Assembly: GCA_030040415.1 (NCBI GenBank)
Contig: JASHTT010000463.1
Location: 1-6,457, forward strand
Direction: 5' to 3'
Length of the DNA: 6,457 nt
Source of the DNA: Streptosporangiaceae bacterium
GTDB taxonomy: Bacteria; Actinomycetota; Actinomycetes; Streptosporangiales; Streptosporangiaceae
The notes under the pieces were generated by a model. The model saw only the letters and a program-made list of their open reading frames with translations. It was not told the origin of the DNA and searched no databases. The position numbers were made by a program, and so were the translations under genes. Of the stretch, positions 4,919-6,457 are shown piece after piece (position 1 is the stretch's first letter; every line of letters starts with the position of its first letter).

Positions 4919-5901
4919 ACCGCCCGGCGGTATGGTGCCTGTCCAGTTTGCGCCCACCCATGGGCGGCATGCTCGAGTGGCATTGCCTCGTGGTCGACGG
5001 TCAGCCTGCCGGCGCCGGCGTAAGCCAGGATCTCGGTCAGCGCGTCAGATTTCTGCTCCGGGCTGAGCGCGTTATTGGTGTAGCCAAGCACCGACTGCAC
5101 GCCGCTGCGGACGGATGCCGACGAGAAGCTGGCCAGCGGTCCGGCCGATGAGCCAAGGTTCACCAGGCGTCCGCGCGGTGACAGGACGCGCATGGCCGCC
5201 TCGGCGGGCCGGCCCCAGACAGGATCGAGCACCAGGTCCACCCTGCCGGCAGTTGCCCGCGCGAGCTCGGCGGCGATCGCGTCGACGTCGCCGCCCCCGG
5301 TGTCAGCCACCGCATCCGCGCCTAGCTGTGCCGCCCTGGCCCGCCCGACCGGATCGCGGCACGCAGCCGTGACCCGCTCGGCCCCGAGCAGTCTGGCCAC
5401 CTGCACGCCGACCTGGCCGACTACGCCGCTGGCCCCGAGGACAAGCACGTGCTCCCCGGGCTGCAACTCGCCGCGCCAGGTCAGCGCCATCCAGGCAGCA
5501 ATGGCAGACAGCCCGAGCGCGGCGACTACGCTGTCGCCGACGCCCTCTGGTATCGGCAGCACGGCTGACTCCTCGGCCACGCACAGCTCTGCCATGGCGC
5601 CGTCGCCCGGCCGCATTCCCGCGTTGCAGCTGAACCAGACGCGCTGCCCGGCGTCCAGGGTGTCGGCGTCGGCAACTACTCCGACACCCTGGACGCCCGG
5701 TGCGTATGGCAGGGCCGGCGCACCGAAGTAAGACGTTCCCGACGCGCAGAGCACGTCGAGTGCCGAGATCGGCGCGGCCGTGACACGGATCAGCACCTGG
5801 CCGGCACCCCGGTGCGGCGCGGGATACGACTCCAACGCAGGAGCCTCGCCGTGCTTGCGGATCAGTGCCGCTTGCATCGTGCCGGGATCAGGCTGGGTCA
5901 C
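4906..5901 (-). CDS. Quinone oxidoreductase-like protein, zinc-free MDR superfamily
   Basis: A 331-residue medium-chain dehydrogenase/reductase, probably cytosolic and NADPH-dependent. The N-terminal GroES-like domain (about 10-125) contains PYAPGVQGVGVV where zinc alcohol dehydrogenases have a GHE motif, and no structural-zinc cysteine cluster is present, placing it with the quinone reductase/enoyl reductase branch. The Rossmann domain (about 126-270) carries VLGASGVVGQVGVQVA (154-169) with the nucleotide-binding GASGVVG. Substrates in this branch are quinones, enones or enoyl thioesters; this one is not determinable. The GTG at 5901 overlaps the amidohydrolase stop by 14 bases. The ATG at 5877 (start MQAALIRKHG) matches the usual beginning of the family and is a serious alternative; neither has a strong Shine-Dalgarno (AAGGG lies 11 bases before the GTG). 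Overlap implies co-transcription with the amidohydrolase. The gene contains a long inverted repeat at 5650-5697. Confidence 0.88.
   Translation of the reverse strand: MTQPDPGTMQAALIRKHGEAPALESYPAPHRGAGQVLIRVTAAPISALDVLCASGTSYFGAPALPYAPGVQGVGVVADADTLDAGQRVWFSCNAGMRPGDGAMAELCVAEESAVLPIPEGVGDSVVAALGLSAIAAWMALTWRGELQPGEHVLVLGASGVVGQVGVQVARLLGAERVTAACRDPVGRARAAQLGADAVADTGGGDVDAIAAELARATAGRVDLVLDPVWGRPAEAAMRVLSPRGRLVNLGSSAGPLASFSSASVRSGVQSVLGYTNNALSPEQKSDALTEILAYAGAGRLTVDHEAMPLEHAAHGWAQTGQAPYRRAVLVP
5650..5697. repeat. 17-bp perfect inverted repeat inside the oxidoreductase gene
   Basis: Bases 5650-5666 are the exact reverse complement of 5681-5697, with a 14-base loop (5667-5680). The arms encode GVQGVG and DTLDAG on the minus strand. 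The GC-rich stem would be very stable in the mRNA. It may be a chance product of codon bias or a regulatory or attenuating structure; function is not shown. Confidence 0.8.
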
Positions 5902-6457
5902 TTCCGCCGGTGCCCTTCCACTGCGCGGAGCCCGCGTCCCACTCGGTGTAGGTGTAGGGGTTGTCCATGACTTCGGTGGGCGGGATCTCCGGATGCATAC
6001 CCTCGGTCCACGCCTCCGGCCCGAGCTGGCCCTTCAGGTAGTCCACCGTCTGGTCGATCACCTGCCTGGCCTTGCTGAGATCGGTGTCCACCAGCGCGTG
6101 GTCGTACTTGACCACCCGGCCGTTCACGACGACGGTGTGCACGTCGCCGCGCTGGGCCTGGAAGACGACGTGGCCGTACGGGTTGAGCACGGGGAACATG
6201 ACCGGCGAGTTGTCGTTCTTGATCAGCACGAGGTCGGCCTTCTTGCCGGGCTCGATGCTGCCGATCAGCGAGTCGAGACCGAGTGCCTTCGCGCCGCCGC
6301 GGGTAGCGAAGTGCACGACGTCTTCAGCGCGCAGGTGAGCGTTGGTGACAGTCTCCTGCCTGTTGTGCGCTTCAAGATGCTCGCGAGAGCGGTCGGCGCT
6401 CAGCGTTGTCCGCATGGCGGTGAACAGGTCGCCACTCCACCACACGCTGGTATCCAT
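5888..6457 (-). CDS. Amidohydrolase family protein, C-terminal part (5' end beyond the window)
   Basis: 189 residues are visible. The first Met coincides with the window edge and is probably internal, since amidohydrolases of the TRZ/ATZ-cytosine deaminase type run to roughly 400-480 residues. The leading MDTSVWWSGDLFTAMR resembles the G-x-D segment at the end of the TIM barrel, so the second visible residue, Asp, may be the metal-binding aspartate. The region about 45-115, with HLRAEDVVHFATRGGAKALG, IGSIEPGKKADLVLI and VHTVVVNGRVV, is the typical final helix and return to the beta-sandwich domain. The histidine ligands would lie upstream and cannot be checked. Such enzymes hydrolyse amide, amidine or C-N bonds of ring or guanidino-type compounds; substrate unknown. 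The C-terminal tail of about 40 residues (from about 150) is polar with an aromatic patch NPYTYTEW and matches nothing I recognise. Its stop overlaps the start of the oxidoreductase gene, so it is the upstream member of that transcription unit. Confidence 0.85.
   Translation of the reverse strand: MDTSVWWSGDLFTAMRTTLSADRSREHLEAHNRQETVTNAHLRAEDVVHFATRGGAKALGLDSLIGSIEPGKKADLVLIKNDNSPVMFPVLNPYGHVVFQAQRGDVHTVVVNGRVVKYDHALVDTDLSKARQVIDQTVDYLKGQLGPEAWTEGMHPEIPPTEVMDNPYTYTEWDAGSAQWKGTGGSDPA

Noticed and set aside
4951..4966. CGCCCA-CCCA-TGGGCG hairpin near the 3' end of the oxidoreductase gene
   Set aside because: A 6-bp stem inside coding sequence; common by chance in GC-rich genes, and the stronger 4901-4918 hairpin explains termination better.

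Overview
The window looks like chromosomal DNA of a high-GC actinomycete (order not determinable). Codons end mostly in G or C, GTG starts are common, genes overlap by 4 bases, and the gene families present are frequent in Streptomyces-like and Pseudonocardia-like genomes. Eight protein genes are supported, two of them cut by the window edges, plus one gene remnant. No RNA gene, CRISPR array, transposase or phage gene was seen.

Left block (1-1731, + strand): the last 46 codons of a MetE-like (cobalamin-independent methionine synthase family) zinc methyltransferase; a FadR-type (FCD domain) GntR repressor preceded by a small AT-rich dyad; and a 6-phosphogluconate/3-hydroxyisobutyrate-dehydrogenase-like oxidoreductase of the DUF1932 type whose GTG start overlaps the repressor's stop. 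This looks like a regulator plus enzyme pair for an unidentified carbon or amino-acid-derived substrate.

Middle block (1754-4133, - strand): a compact three-gene operon of a YtrA-type GntR repressor, an ABC ATPase and an ABC-2-like membrane permease, each joined by a 4-base overlap. It is driven from an AT-rich island that carries a plausible sigma-70-like promoter and a 7+7 bp inverted repeat covering the -10 box. The arrangement is that of a self-repressed efflux or envelope-stress transporter, substrate unknown.

Just beyond that promoter (about 4139-4250, + strand) lies a short, frameshifted remnant of a second copy of the DUF1932 dehydrogenase 3' end. One 60-base stretch matches the intact gene at 51 of 60 positions. 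The transporter operon therefore sits between an intact dehydrogenase gene and a broken relative, which suggests duplication, insertion or deletion at this locus.

Right block (4306-6457): a RibD C-terminal/dihydrofolate-reductase-like protein (+ strand) converges, across a strong hairpin, on a - strand pair made of a zinc-free MDR quinone-oxidoreductase-like protein and the C-terminal part of an amidohydrolase. The latter two overlap and are probably co-transcribed. An unusual 17+17 bp perfect inverted repeat lies inside the oxidoreductase gene.

Nothing here amounts to a clearly new molecular system. The most interesting points are the dehydrogenase remnant, the operator/promoter architecture of the YtrA operon, the intragenic hairpin, and the possibility that the methyltransferase, dehydrogenase, oxidoreductase and amidohydrolase are parts of one catabolic locus split by later rearrangement.
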